Shown here in pieces: positions 17,601-25,696 of a stretch of 64,000 bases of DNA. Under the pieces are notes generated by a model that did not search any database, was not told the DNA's origin, and worked only from the letters and a program-made list of their open reading frames with translations. How positions within the stretch are numbered: the stretch's first letter is position 1; every line of letters starts with the position of its first letter. Made by a program: the position numbers and the translations under genes. The DNA comes from an uncultured Hyphomonas sp. (GTDB lineage: Bacteria; Pseudomonadota; Alphaproteobacteria; Caulobacterales; Hyphomonadaceae), in contig NZ_OY776147.1 of assembly GCF_963675305.1 (NCBI RefSeq), positions 682,001-746,000 of the forward strand, given 5' to 3'.

Positions 17601-17939
17601 GACCTTGTCTTTCACGTCCAGCACGGCCTGGTCGACATCGACGTCGATTTCGAATTCCAGCAGCAATGTGCCGGCCCCTTCGGAGCCGTAGCCATTGAAG
17701 GTTTTCAGGCCTTCGATGGACTGGATTTCCTGCTCGATCGGACGCACCAGAAGGCGTTCGGCATCCTCCGGCGTCACACCGGCCAGCGGTACGGTAATGA
17801 CCACGAACGGGATCGGAATGTCCGGGTCCGCTTCTTTCGGCAGTTTCACATAGGTGACGGTGCCTGCGATGACCGCGCAGATCAGGATGGCGAGCACCAT
17901 ACGTGCCCGGCCGATGGCGCCGTCGACGATACTCGTCAT
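14661..17939 (-). CDS. RND efflux transporter permease
   Basis: 1092 aa inner-membrane pump. The layout is TM1 (VLAILICAVIAGTVTY), a large porter loop to about residue 330, TM2-6 (SIVTAVLLVMIIVVAAL onward), a second periplasmic loop and TM8-12. It should export hydrophobic compounds by proton antiport as a trimer with the adjacent fusion protein and an outer-membrane channel encoded elsewhere. In TM4 the usual Asp-Asp pair is D398-G399 (GILVDGAIVV), and TM10 has VVNNNIVLID in place of the lysine of AcrB, so the proton relay is not the AcrB type. The start ATG overlaps the upstream fusion-protein stop by 4 bp (ATGA). Substrates unknown. Confidence 0.94.
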   Translation of the reverse strand: MTSIVDGAIGRARMVLAILICAVIAGTVTYVKLPKEADPDIPIPFVVITVPLAGVTPEDAERLLVRPIEQEIQSIEGLKTFNGYGSEGAGTLLLEFEIDVDVDQAVLDVKDKVDLAKRFFPQDAREPVIQEFNASQFPVMVVNLYGEAPVRGLNDIAEKLQDKLERNAGILEARIQGKREDVLEIVIDPAMLETYNISYQEIYNVVSSNNQLVPAGEIDTGDGSFAVKVPGLIRTAQDALNLPIKRTENAVVTLQDVAEIRRTYKDATGYATFNGKPAMLIEVVKRSGANVLDTANFVRDTIAEEQKSWPATVRATITSDTSEQIGNQLGQLQSSIVTAVLLVMIIVVAALGWRSALLVGISIPASFVMAFLLLGTFGFTINMMVMFGMVIAVGILVDGAIVVTEYADRKMAEGLERKDAYSMAGKRMFWPVVSSTLTTLAAFVPFLFWNSMPGKFMAYLPLTLICVLTASLVMALIFLPVLGSVIGARPEGTDADLAALAADADPEQATGWLGSYVRLVKSLIARPWMVTGAAIGSVILIFMWFGSTAHRSEFFLDIEPEQAFVFVQAQGALSAEEEKELVKRAELAVADIDGIESISSRSGSSGGSGGVSFDGANDQPLDTIGRLLLDLATADGTHDGRKTLEAVRARLLQVPGLKFQIQAREQGPPAGKDLQIALLSDNQAELDDATARLRTYIEQRGDLREIDDTRPLPGIEYRLQVDRAEAGKYGLDVAQIGAAVQLVTNGILVGRYRPDDADDEVDIRVRFPKDDRSASAIDTLRVSTPNGNVPLNLFVDRIPAPRVSQIERLDGKRVYYVRGNAKEQGAGAAIVQDVRDWIGQAGFSSDVEVRFEGADEDTKEANAFFGGAAMAALFMMAVILLWEFNNFWQVILTLTAVIISTSGVLVGIQLVLPYMSILMIGTGIVALAGIVVNNNIVLIDTYNRLRKDGRTPEEASIATAAQRIRPILLTTGTTICGLLPMVFEMSVNFGQGAINFGGSEAEWWVQLATAVVFGLAFSTIMILLVTPVWLLVPHRTGLWWRHTVTPVAAEAWRVNVEYVQRMRGKTEPNPYPAKQTTSNENQKPDEHLPAAE

Positions 17940-19012
17940 GGCTGGGCCCCGCCGGCTGGTACCGGTTTCACACTTGCGCCCTCGGACAGATAGTCCTGTC
18001 CGAGCGAGATAATACGGGTCCGGTCCGGCAGGCCGGTGACCCAGGCGCCGTTCGGCGTCTCATCGATCACGGCGACAGGTGCAAAGCGGACCGTGTCGGT
18101 GTCATCGACATAGCGCACACCCAGCTGCCCGGCATCGGACAGGGTCAAGAGGCCAGCGGAAATCTTCGTGGCCTGAACATCGCCGACCGGAAGGACCAGC
18201 TGGGAGGTCACACCGGCCGCCACGATCTCATCGCCCGTATCGAGCGTCGCTTCGACGAGGAAGGTCCGCGTCGTGTCGGAGGCGGTCCGCGCGACATAGC
18301 GCAACGTTGCGGGGAACCGGCGGCCGTCGGCCAGCAGGGTCTCGCCGGTCATGCCGGTTTTCAGTTTGCCGGCTTCGGCTTCGGAAACCTGTACCGAGAC
18401 GATGACCGGATCCATGTCCACCAGCACGCCGCAGGCCTGGCCGGGCGAGAGGAAGTCACCGGCTTCAGCGAGGCGGGTTTCGAAAACGCCATCGAACGGT
18501 GCGCGGATCTGGGTCTTGCCCAGTTCCACCTTTGCCGCGTTCACAGCGGCTTCGGCGGCATCGAGCTGGGCTTTCGCAGCGGTTGCCTGATTGACCGGGC
18601 CGAGACCCTTTTCGGCAAGGCTGGCGGCGGCTTCGTAGCTGACTTCTGCTGAGGCGCGCTGAGCTTCAGCCTCTTTAACACGGGCCGAACGCGCCTCCAC
18701 ATCGAGGCCGCAAAGCAGGGTGCCGGCCTTGACGAAGCTGCCTTCCCGCGCCGGCGTCGACACGACCGTGCCGGTCGTGCCGGCTTTGACCGTGACGCTC
18801 TTGTCCGGTTCGGTCCGGCCCTTGGCGGTGATCCGCATCAGGTGCGGTTCGGCGTTGAGTATATCGATGACGGCGGATGGCACTTCGTCGACGCTTTCGG
18901 CTACAGCTTCTTCCTTGTGAGAGGAGATGCTGCCACGCATCACGCTGCGCAGCCCGAAATAGGCGACGATGACAACGAGGATCGTTGCGGCGATGATAGT
19001 CGAACGGTTCAC
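17936..19012 (-). CDS. RND periplasmic adaptor (membrane fusion protein)
   Basis: 358 aa from a GTG at 19012, chosen because AAGGA precedes it and the residues after it, MNRSTIIAATILVVIVAYFGLRSV, form an anchor segment. A longer frame to 19084 has no membrane start. The body shows a lipoyl/barrel-sandwich half (TVKAGTTGTVVSTPAREGSFVKAGTLLCGLD), an alpha-hairpin (VKEAEAQRASAEVSYEAAASLAEKG..AAVNAAKVEL), the second half (TQIRAPFDGVFETRLAEAGDFLSPGQACG) and a beta-barrel. It links the pump to an outer-membrane channel. It is translationally coupled to the permease by a 4-bp overlap. No regulator or outer-membrane factor gene is adjacent. Confidence 0.93.
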   Translation of the reverse strand: MNRSTIIAATILVVIVAYFGLRSVMRGSISSHKEEAVAESVDEVPSAVIDILNAEPHLMRITAKGRTEPDKSVTVKAGTTGTVVSTPAREGSFVKAGTLLCGLDVEARSARVKEAEAQRASAEVSYEAAASLAEKGLGPVNQATAAKAQLDAAEAAVNAAKVELGKTQIRAPFDGVFETRLAEAGDFLSPGQACGVLVDMDPVIVSVQVSEAEAGKLKTGMTGETLLADGRRFPATLRYVARTASDTTRTFLVEATLDTGDEIVAAGVTSQLVLPVGDVQATKISAGLLTLSDAGQLGVRYVDDTDTVRFAPVAVIDETPNGAWVTGLPDRTRIISLGQDYLSEGASVKPVPAGGAQP

Positions 19013-19134
19013 GTCAGGGTGTCCTTCCCGCGGACGAATAGCAAATATAGGGCGGCAGGTCCCATGAAGAACCTCCGCGCGCAAATTTCCTTAACACCTC
19101 CCATCTTGCTATACGGCAAACAGACGGGATCAGT

Positions 19135-19162
19135 TTACCAACAAGCTGCAAGCGTTGGTTAA
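19135..19162. promoter_or_regulatory. Candidate operator upstream of the RND operon
   Basis: ACCAAC (19137-19142) and GTTGGT (19154-19159) form an inverted repeat with an 11-bp centre, extended by TTACCAAC and GTTGGTTAA. It lies about 125 bp upstream of the fusion-protein start and just beyond the end of the zntB-like gene. The spacing is compatible with a TetR-type dimer. No repressor gene is nearby, so this is a suggestion only. Confidence 0.35.
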
Positions 19163-19197
19163 TCTCTAACGTTGGGAAAAGGGAAATCCGTCGCGGA

Positions 19198-20196
19198 TTA
19201 AATCCAGCGTTGCCAACGCAATAGGATCAGCGTCGCGATGACGGATACGGCCAGGGCAGCGACCAGTGTAATGAAGGCAACGGGACTGCCGGATCCTGGA
19301 ATTCCGCCCAGATTGACGCCAAAAAGCCCGGTCACAAAACTGATCGGGAGGAAGACGGCCGACAGGATCGCCAGCACAAACAAGCGTTGATTGGTTTCTT
19401 CCGTACTGTTCTGGATCGCTTCCTCATACAGGACAGTGGATCGTTCCCGGATGTTTTCAACCAGTTCTGTGAGCCGCGTGATCCGGTCAGCGGATTCGCG
19501 CAGGAAGAGCAGGTCCTGTTCACTGAACAGGCCGGACTGTGCACCATCCCGCACCAGCGTGCTCAACGCTTCGCGCTGCGGCATGATATGCCGGCGCACC
19601 TGCAGGACCCGCCGCCGGAATTCCGGCAGCACGGACCGGTCGATATGTGCTTTCGGGTCCAGCAATTCGTCTTCATACCGGTCGGCTTCGTCGTCGAAAT
19701 CGTCCAGCACGGTTTCCATACGGTCTGTCAGCCGGTCGGCAATGCCGGCGACCAGCGCCCCGGTGGAGGTGTCGATCTCTCCTGCCTCTACCAGTTTGCG
19801 GACGTCGGAGGCCGAGCGCACCGGCCGGGCGCGCAGGGTGATCAGAACATCCTCAGCGGCCCACATGCGCAGGGTGACGAGGTCTTCGACATCCGCTCCC
19901 TCATTGAGGTTGGGGCCGCGCAAATTGATGAGGTAGCCGTGCCCGTGACGTGCGGCGCGCGGGCGTGTCTCTTCCTGCAGCAGCGCCTGCACGGTCACGC
20001 GGTCCAGGCCGCTCTTGCGGAAGAGCCAGCCCTGCGCCTGGGCGGAGTGACGGTCGAGGTGAAGCCAGACACGTTTGTACTTCGCGTGCCCGCCTTCCAG
20101 AACGTCATCCCAGGTCAAAGGCGTGTGGTGCCCGGCCTCGTCAAAACCGAAGCCGAAAATCATCGGTTCATTGTTGCCGGGCTCCACTGCTGTCAC
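19198..20196 (-). CDS. zntB: CorA-like divalent cation transporter, ZntB type
   Basis: 332 aa. A large soluble N-terminal domain with acidic and helical segments (DRMETVLDDFDDEADRYEDELL) is followed by two C-terminal membrane helices, the first preceded by NQRLFVLAILSAVFLPISFVTGLFG and the loop GVNLGGIPGSGSP. GVN replaces the GMN of CorA, and this with the short acidic loop points to the ZntB branch (zinc uptake or efflux). It forms a homopentamer in the inner membrane. The stop lies 3 bp from the end of the amidase gene, which ends in the same direction; an operon (amidase then zntB) is not evident because the amidase gene is upstream and runs the same way. Confidence 0.9.
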   Translation of the reverse strand: MTAVEPGNNEPMIFGFGFDEAGHHTPLTWDDVLEGGHAKYKRVWLHLDRHSAQAQGWLFRKSGLDRVTVQALLQEETRPRAARHGHGYLINLRGPNLNEGADVEDLVTLRMWAAEDVLITLRARPVRSASDVRKLVEAGEIDTSTGALVAGIADRLTDRMETVLDDFDDEADRYEDELLDPKAHIDRSVLPEFRRRVLQVRRHIMPQREALSTLVRDGAQSGLFSEQDLLFLRESADRITRLTELVENIRERSTVLYEEAIQNSTEETNQRLFVLAILSAVFLPISFVTGLFGVNLGGIPGSGSPVAFITLVAALAVSVIATLILLRWQRWI

Positions 20197-20199
20197 CCT

Positions 20200-21738
20200 T
20201 TAGAAGGCTGAGACCGGAGGAACTTTGCCGGCCCACGGGCGGGCTTGCTCCAGTTCCAGTGCCAGTTCGAACAGCAACTGGTCGTCGCCGCGCTTGCCGG
20301 AGAACATGGCGCCGACCGGAAGGCCGCCATCGGTCCATGCGAGCGGCACGCTCATCGAGGCGGCACCGGACACGTTCATCGGGGCCGTAAAGGCCGCGAA
20401 GGTGATGATACGGTCGTACAGGATTTCATAGTCGACCGTCGGGGCTTGCTCGCCGAGTTTGACGGCAGGGCTGCCGGTCGTCGGGGTCAGCAGGACATCG
20501 ATGTCGGAGAAACCGCTATCGTACACGGACTCGAAATTCTTCAGCCAGGCGACGGTCTCGTCCATCTCGTCCCTGCGGGAGAGGAACATGTTGGTCAGGC
20601 CCAGCGTCCAGGGCTCGACAATGTCCGGGCCGACCGGCTTGCCGGAAAAGTCGCTCGCCTGCTGGGCGAATTCTGCGGCGCCGGCCGCCCAGTAGAGCAG
20701 GAAGTGGTCGATGAATTCGGTGCCGGAGAAGGGCGGCTTCCAGGCGACGACTTCATGGCCGAGATCGCCGCAGAGCTTTGCCACGTTTTCCAGCGCCGCT
20801 TTGGTTTCCGGCGCGACCGGCGTGCCGGCAGGCGCATCGGTTGTGAAACCGATCTTCAGGCGTCGGCCAATCGGCTTCAGGTCCGGTGCCAGCGGGGGAT
20901 AGGTGCCGTCATCGAGCTGCGTGTCGCGGAACAGATTGATCGAGTCGCGCACGGAAATGGTGACGGCATGCTGAACGGAAATGTCCACCGGCGGAGCTTC
21001 CGGGCCATGCGCCGGGAGCTGGCCGCGGGACGGCTTCAGGCCGAACACACCGCAGGTGCTGGCCGGGATGCGGATCGAACCGCCGCCATCGCTGGCATGG
21101 GCGAACGGCACGACGCGCGCGGCCACGAGCGCTGCTGCGCCGCCGGACGAGCCGCCGACGATGCGGGTCGTGTCCCATGGGTTGCAGGTCTCGCCTGTCA
21201 CCAGCGCCTCGGTGGACGCCATCAGGCCCATTTCCGGAGAAGTGGACTTGCCCAGAACGACCACGCCTTCGGCGCGCCATTTGGCGGGCAAGGGGTCGTC
21301 CTTGCCGGGGTTGTAGCCCTTGAAGGCCCGGCTGCCATACCAGGTTTGCGCGCCGTTCCAGTTGTGCAGGTCCTTGATGAAGGTCGGGACGCCCTGGAAG
21401 GGGCCAGCAGGTGTGCTGCCGGCTTCTGCGCGGGCAATATCGAAGATTTCCGAGGCAACGGCGTTCAGCTTGCCATTCACGGCATTGGTACGCGCGATCG
21501 CGGCGTTGACTTCAGCGAGCGAGGTCGTTTCGCCGCTTGCGATCCGCGCGGCCATTTCGGTGCCGTCGATCCAGCCGGCCGGGACGGAGGAAGTCGGCGC
21601 GACAGGCGCTGCGGCCGGTGTTGCTGTGGTGCCAACAGCGGCTTCCGGTGCCGTCTGGGTTCCGGTCTGGCCGCAGGCCGCCAGAGCCCCCATTGCCGCG
21701 CCACCCAGCAAGACGCCCCGTCTCGTAATTCGTGCCAT
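20200..21738 (-). CDS. Tat-exported amidase lipoprotein (amidase signature family)
   Basis: 512 aa from the ATG at 21738. MARITRRGVLLGGAAMGALAAC is a twin-arginine signal with a lipobox cysteine at about residue 22. The catalytic Ser-cisSer-Lys triad is present in FIKDLHNW (Lys), VGGSSGGAAAL (cis-Ser) and SDGGGSIRIPAS (nucleophile). Amidase-signature enzymes hydrolyse amides; the folded-export signal suggests a periplasmic or envelope enzyme acting on external or cell-wall amides. A 105-residue upstream extension in the same frame lacks a signal and is rejected. The gene is followed by zntB on the same strand with 3 bp between, so co-transcription with it is possible. Confidence 0.93.
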   Translation of the reverse strand: MARITRRGVLLGGAAMGALAACGQTGTQTAPEAAVGTTATPAAAPVAPTSSVPAGWIDGTEMAARIASGETTSLAEVNAAIARTNAVNGKLNAVASEIFDIARAEAGSTPAGPFQGVPTFIKDLHNWNGAQTWYGSRAFKGYNPGKDDPLPAKWRAEGVVVLGKSTSPEMGLMASTEALVTGETCNPWDTTRIVGGSSGGAAALVAARVVPFAHASDGGGSIRIPASTCGVFGLKPSRGQLPAHGPEAPPVDISVQHAVTISVRDSINLFRDTQLDDGTYPPLAPDLKPIGRRLKIGFTTDAPAGTPVAPETKAALENVAKLCGDLGHEVVAWKPPFSGTEFIDHFLLYWAAGAAEFAQQASDFSGKPVGPDIVEPWTLGLTNMFLSRRDEMDETVAWLKNFESVYDSGFSDIDVLLTPTTGSPAVKLGEQAPTVDYEILYDRIITFAAFTAPMNVSGAASMSVPLAWTDGGLPVGAMFSGKRGDDQLLFELALELEQARPWAGKVPPVSAF

Positions 21739-21819
21739 TTGTTTCGCTCCGATTCTAATTTTTGGCTTTTGGGCGAGCAAGGTGTATCGGAGCGCTCCGC
21801 AGCGCAAGGGGAGTCGCAA

Positions 21820-22707
21820 ATGACCACAGGAACACCGCCCGCCGAAGTCGACATCACCGAAGCCCTGGTCCGCAAGCTGCTGCAGGCGCAACACCCCGAC
21901 CTCGCCGGCCTGCCCCTCGAAATTGCCGGGGAGGGGTGGGACAATGTGATGATGCGCCTCGGCGACGAACTTGTCCTGCGCCTGCCGCGCCGGAATGTGG
22001 CGGACCAGCTGCTGCGCAATGAGCAACGCTGGCTGCCGGAACTTGCCCCGCATTTGCCGCTGCCTGTACCTGTGCCGCTGCGTACCGGCGTTCCGGGAGA
22101 GGGCTATCCCTATGTCTGGAGCGTGTTGCGCTGGATCGAGGGAGAGACGGCAGACCTTGCCCCGCCGGATGCGTCAGAGGCGCCTGTGCTGGCGGGCTTC
22201 CTGAAAGCCTTGCACCAGACCGCTCCGGACGAGGCCCCGTCCAGCGAGGTGCGCGGCTGCCCGCTGGGTAACAAGATTGAGGACATAGCGCGGCGCATGG
22301 CAGTGCTGGCCGAGGAGACGGACGCGATTACACCGGCGATCCGGCAGGCATGGCGCGCGGGGCTTGCCGCGCCGATTGACCTGCCACGCCTGTGGGTGGC
22401 AGGTGACGTGCACGCCCGAAACATCCTTGTACGGAATGGAAAGTTCGCCGCGTTCATCGATTGGGGCGATATCTGCGCAGGCGATCCGGCGAGTGACCTC
22501 GCTTCGATCTGGGGCCTGTTCGAATCTGCCGATGCCCGGCGCGCGGCAATCGACGCTTACGGCATGAGCGATGCGACACTCGCCCGTGCGCGTGGCTGGG
22601 CCGTCATGTATGGGGTCCTCCTGCTGGAGACGGGGCGGCGCGATCATCCTGCCCACGCGAAGATGGGCGCCGGCACGCTCCGCAGATTGACCGAAGACCT
22701 GACCTGA
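21820..22707 (+). CDS. Aminoglycoside phosphotransferase (APH)-fold kinase
   Basis: 295 aa. The nucleotide lobe is followed by the catalytic loop VAGDVHARNILVRN (Brenner motif H-G-D-hxxxN variant with GDVHARN) and the metal motif IDWGDICAGDPASDLA (DxD with DWG in place of DFG). These are the two catalytic motifs of APH/choline-kinase proteins. It phosphorylates a small hydroxylated molecule with ATP; antibiotic resistance should not be assumed, since most chromosomal members have housekeeping or unknown substrates. AAGGGGA precedes the ATG. It is divergent from the amidase. Confidence 0.92.
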   Translation: MTTGTPPAEVDITEALVRKLLQAQHPDLAGLPLEIAGEGWDNVMMRLGDELVLRLPRRNVADQLLRNEQRWLPELAPHLPLPVPVPLRTGVPGEGYPYVWSVLRWIEGETADLAPPDASEAPVLAGFLKALHQTAPDEAPSSEVRGCPLGNKIEDIARRMAVLAEETDAITPAIRQAWRAGLAAPIDLPRLWVAGDVHARNILVRNGKFAAFIDWGDICAGDPASDLASIWGLFESADARRAAIDAYGMSDATLARARGWAVMYGVLLLETGRRDHPAHAKMGAGTLRRLTEDLT

Positions 22708-22822
22708 TCCCGCTGCTGGCAATGCATGCGCCGGCCCCGCCGACCGGCTGATCATGGGGAGTCTCCTGCTTGCGGGTCTTTGCTATAGGAGGCTTCAAAC
22801 CTGTGTCAGAAAGGCCTGTTCC

Positions 22823-23551
22823 ATGAAAGATCGTGCAGACCGTCTGCTTGTGACGCTGGGCCTCTTCGAGAGCCGCGCCAGTGCCCGCGCAGCGATCGAG
22901 GCGGGGCTGGTGCGCGCCGATGGCGTGCAGGTGACCAAGCCTGCGCAGGACATTTCCGCTGATGCCGTGATCGAGGCCGATCCGGCGCATCCTTACGTTT
23001 CGCGTGGCGGGCTGAAACTGGCGCACGGGCTGGAGGCCTTCGGGATCGACCCGGCAGGGCGGACGTGCCTGGACATCGGCGCTTCGACCGGCGGCTTTAC
23101 CGAAGTCCTGCTGCTGAATGGCGCCCGGCATGTCACTGCGGTGGATGTCGGGCGTGGCCAGCTGCATCCGCGGATTGCCGGAGACCCGCGCGTTACCAAT
23201 CTTGAAGCCACCGATGCACGCAGCCTGACCTCAGACAGGCTGCCGGAGGCGCCCACGCTTCTGGTCTGCGATGCGAGTTTCATCTCGCTGGAAAAACTGC
23301 TGGAGGTGCCGCTGTCGCTCGCCGCGCCGGGGGCGGACTTTGTTGGCCTGTTCAAGCCGCAATTCCAGGTTGGCCGCGATCATGTCGGCAAGGGCGGCAT
23401 CGTCACCGACCTTGCCGCCGCCGATGCCGCGGCCGAACGCTTCAGTGACTGGATGAAAGAAAAAGGCTGGCCCATCCATGCCTGGACGGCCAGCCCGATT
23501 TCCGGCGGCGACGGCAATGCCGAACGCCTGTTCCATGCGGTGAAGGCCTAG
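22823..23551 (+). CDS. tlyA: TlyA family rRNA 2'-O-methyltransferase/haemolysin-like protein
   Basis: 242 aa. The N-terminal S4 RNA-binding domain (RADRLLVTLGLFESRASARAAIEAGLVRADGVQV) is followed by an FtsJ-like Rossmann methyltransferase with the SAM-binding motif LDIGASTGGFTEVLL and the catalytic region with K in GLFKPQFQVG. Family members methylate the 2'-hydroxyl of 16S and/or 23S rRNA nucleotides (for example C1409 and C1920 in mycobacteria). The haemolysin label is historical. The start at 22823 is preferred over a frame at 22754. Its stop shares CTAG with the convergent glycine-zipper gene. Confidence 0.93.
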   Translation: MKDRADRLLVTLGLFESRASARAAIEAGLVRADGVQVTKPAQDISADAVIEADPAHPYVSRGGLKLAHGLEAFGIDPAGRTCLDIGASTGGFTEVLLLNGARHVTAVDVGRGQLHPRIAGDPRVTNLEATDARSLTSDRLPEAPTLLVCDASFISLEKLLEVPLSLAAPGADFVGLFKPQFQVGRDHVGKGGIVTDLAAADAAAERFSDWMKEKGWPIHAWTASPISGGDGNAERLFHAVKA

Positions 23552-24330
23552 TAGCCGCCGTAAAGCTCGTCGTCGTTCTCGCCGACGATCTCCCATTCGC
23601 CATTATAGCCTTCGCGGCAGGCCGTGGCGGGATCGCGGACCACTTGTCCGTCCGGAAGGGTGACTTCACGCCAGACAGTGCGGCACTCCTCCGGCTGAGG
23701 GCCTTGCGGCTGCGGGGCGGGCGCAGAGGCACGCGGGGCCGGGGTTTCCGGATAGCTCGGATAGGACGGGTAACTCACCGGGGCAGGTGAGGCCGTTCTG
23801 CCCGGATGGGTGCGCAGATCCTGCGGGCCGCCATAGAGGCCCTGCGTGGTCTGCGGGATCGAGCCGCCGGAATATTCCTGTGCGAGATAGGGGTAAGCGC
23901 CATAGTCCGCGCGGAACGAGCCGCCATAGGGCGTTGCGGTCTGGCAGGGCGTGGCGCTGTTGGACGCCATCGCATTGCCGGCCATGCCGCCGACAATTGC
24001 GCCGAGCAGGGCACCGGCGACGACTTCGCCGTCATTATTGCCTTTGTCCCAGTAGCCGTGGCGGCCATGACGGCCCCAGCGGCCATGCCGGCCATAGCTG
24101 TTATAGTGCCAGCGGCTGTCATTATCGCCGACATTGTTGCCGATGGCCCCGCCGGCCGCGGCGCCGACAATGGCGCCGATCACGGTTCCAGCCGTCTTGT
24201 TGTCCTGGTTCTGGCGCTCGCACGCGGAATTGTAGGGCGCGTTGTAGCCATAGGTCTGCGCCGACGCCGCCAGGGGCGCAGCGCTGATGGCCGAAAGGGC
24301 GATTCCGCCGATCAGAAGAGACTTCACCAT
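23548..24330 (-). CDS. Glycine-zipper (2TM) secreted protein
   Basis: 260 aa. Residues 1-24 form a signal peptide (MVKSLLIGGIALSAISAAPLAASA). Two glycine-zipper segments (GTVIGAIVGAAAGGAIGNNVG and GEVVAGALLGAIVGGMAGNAMA) flank a His/Gly-rich loop (RHGRWGRHGRHGYWDKG); a proline-rich, repeat-like tail follows (VSYPSYPSYPETPAPRAS) and a C-terminal cysteine pair ECRTVWREV..ACREGYNGEW. It probably resides in or near the outer membrane. Related proteins are of uncertain role, partly stress-linked. The stop overlaps the tlyA stop by 4 bp. Confidence 0.85.
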   Translation of the reverse strand: MVKSLLIGGIALSAISAAPLAASAQTYGYNAPYNSACERQNQDNKTAGTVIGAIVGAAAGGAIGNNVGDNDSRWHYNSYGRHGRWGRHGRHGYWDKGNNDGEVVAGALLGAIVGGMAGNAMASNSATPCQTATPYGGSFRADYGAYPYLAQEYSGGSIPQTTQGLYGGPQDLRTHPGRTASPAPVSYPSYPSYPETPAPRASAPAPQPQGPQPEECRTVWREVTLPDGQVVRDPATACREGYNGEWEIVGENDDELYGGY

Positions 24331-24460
24331 CTCGTTTTCTCCTTTTCCGGTGGCCGCAGGACCACCAGTCTGGCTGGCAAAGTGGCAAAGCCAACCTGAA
24401 CCGGACCTGAAGGCTGCCCAAAAGCTGGACGCGCGCGTGCAGTGGCCACATATTCAGAAT

Positions 24461-25534
24461 ATGGGATTGTTCGACCGTGCCGCCCTTGCAGCAGGACGCG
24501 CCCGTTACGCGGCGGCGCAGGGCATGCGCTCGGCCTGGTATGCCGCGCAGATGCGGGCGGCCAAATCGCGTACGACCGGCTTTTACCGGCCGGACGATCC
24601 GGATTTCACCCCCACACGCGGCAAGCCGGACATGGCGCAGCTCCGCAAGGCCTATTTCGACCTGTTCCTGAAAGACCGGCGCAATGTGGAGCAGGGGCTC
24701 TATCCGGCGCCGCGCGATGTAAGCATCGCTCACCTTCCCAACGCCCTGAAGTCCGCCCGCGCGTTTCAGGCCGATGTCGAGGCGGTCGAGCGGCGGCGTC
24801 AGGCCCGCGATGCCACTGAAGTTCAGGCAGAGCTGCCGGAAGGCTCCAACCGCTATCCGGAATATTACCGCCAGAATTTCCACTACCAGTCCGGCGGATG
24901 GTTCAGCGATGAGAGCGCCGAGCTCTACGACACGCAGGTGGAGGCCCTGTTCACCGGCACGGCGGACGCGATGCGCCGCGCCGCACTGGCGGAGATCGCA
25001 CGGGAGCTGAAAGGCCGGGACCAGCGCGGCGTATCCCTGCTGGATGTGGCCTGCGGCAATGGGCGGTTCCTGAAGACGGTGATGACTGTCTGGCCGCGCC
25101 TGCAGGCCGCCGGGCTTGATCTGTCCCCGAACTATACAGATGCGGCGGGCAAGCGCCTTGCGCCCTGGCCGCAGGTAGAGGTGTTCCATGAGGCGGCGGA
25201 GGCGATGCCGCTGCCGGATGCGTCCCGCGACATTGTGGTCTCCATCTTCCTCTTCCATGAATTGCCGCCGGAGGTGCGCGCGCCTGTGCTGGCGGAAGTG
25301 TTCCGCGTACTGAAGCCGGGCGGCCTGTTCGTTCTGGCTGACAGCGTTCAGTTTGGAGACTATGAGGGCATTGACGGCGTGCTGGAATATTTCCCGCACG
25401 GTTTCCATGAGCCCTATTACAATTCCTACCTTGCCTGGGATGTGGATTCGGCGGCCATCGGGCAGGGCTTTGTCAAAGAGCGTGAAACCCTGGCTTTCCT
25501 GACGAAAGTCACGACCTGGCGGCGGCCGCTGTAA
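24461..25534 (+). CDS. Class I SAM-dependent methyltransferase
   Basis: 357 aa from the ATG at 24461 (MGLFDRAALAAGRARYAAAQ). Motif I SLLDVACGNGRFLKTVM, an acidic motif AAGLDLSPNYTDAA, motif EAMPLPDASRDIVVSIFLFHELPPEVR and motif VFRVLKPGGLFVLADS identify a SAM methyltransferase domain in the C-terminal half. The first 200 residues, with ADVEAVERRRQARD and SNRYPEYYRQNFHYQSGGWFSDESAELYD, are an extra region typical of methyltransferases acting on small molecules or lipids. An upstream in-frame ATG at 24287 would extend into the divergent glycine-zipper region and is not supported. Substrate unknown. Confidence 0.9.
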   Translation: MGLFDRAALAAGRARYAAAQGMRSAWYAAQMRAAKSRTTGFYRPDDPDFTPTRGKPDMAQLRKAYFDLFLKDRRNVEQGLYPAPRDVSIAHLPNALKSARAFQADVEAVERRRQARDATEVQAELPEGSNRYPEYYRQNFHYQSGGWFSDESAELYDTQVEALFTGTADAMRRAALAEIARELKGRDQRGVSLLDVACGNGRFLKTVMTVWPRLQAAGLDLSPNYTDAAGKRLAPWPQVEVFHEAAEAMPLPDASRDIVVSIFLFHELPPEVRAPVLAEVFRVLKPGGLFVLADSVQFGDYEGIDGVLEYFPHGFHEPYYNSYLAWDVDSAAIGQGFVKERETLAFLTKVTTWRRPL

Positions 25535-25637
25535 ATCCTGAACTCCCAATAGATGCAGTGGATCCCGGCCCATTTTGCCTGGGCCGCACTGAATCATGAT
25601 TTGCGCCGGATACGGAATGACACTATTCTATTATTAT

Positions 25638-25657
25638 TGTTACATGAAAGTGACATA
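25638..25657. promoter_or_regulatory. Candidate Pho box
   Basis: GTTACAT (25639-25645) and GTGACAT (25650-25656) are direct repeats with an 11-bp period, the spacing of PhoB half sites (CTGTCAT repeats) read from the opposite strand as ATGTCAC-N4-ATGTAAC. It lies about 40 bp before the 58-aa membrane protein gene, in an AT-rich patch. A similar but weaker pair precedes the nearby PiT-like transporter. Not proof of PhoB control. Confidence 0.4.
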
Positions 25658-25696
25658 AAAATAGAGGTTCTTCACGAAACACCGAGGTATCGCGCC

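Noticed and set aside
20245..22707. An 820-aa plus-strand frame crossing the amidase gene
   Set aside because: Only its last 295 codons (from 21820) carry kinase motifs; the first part is the antisense of the amidase.
21820..22707. Antibiotic resistance (aminoglycoside kinase)
   Set aside because: The fold is shared by many housekeeping kinases, and no mobile or resistance context is present.
22823..23551. Haemolysin
   Set aside because: TlyA-type proteins are rRNA methyltransferases; the haemolysin name is historical.
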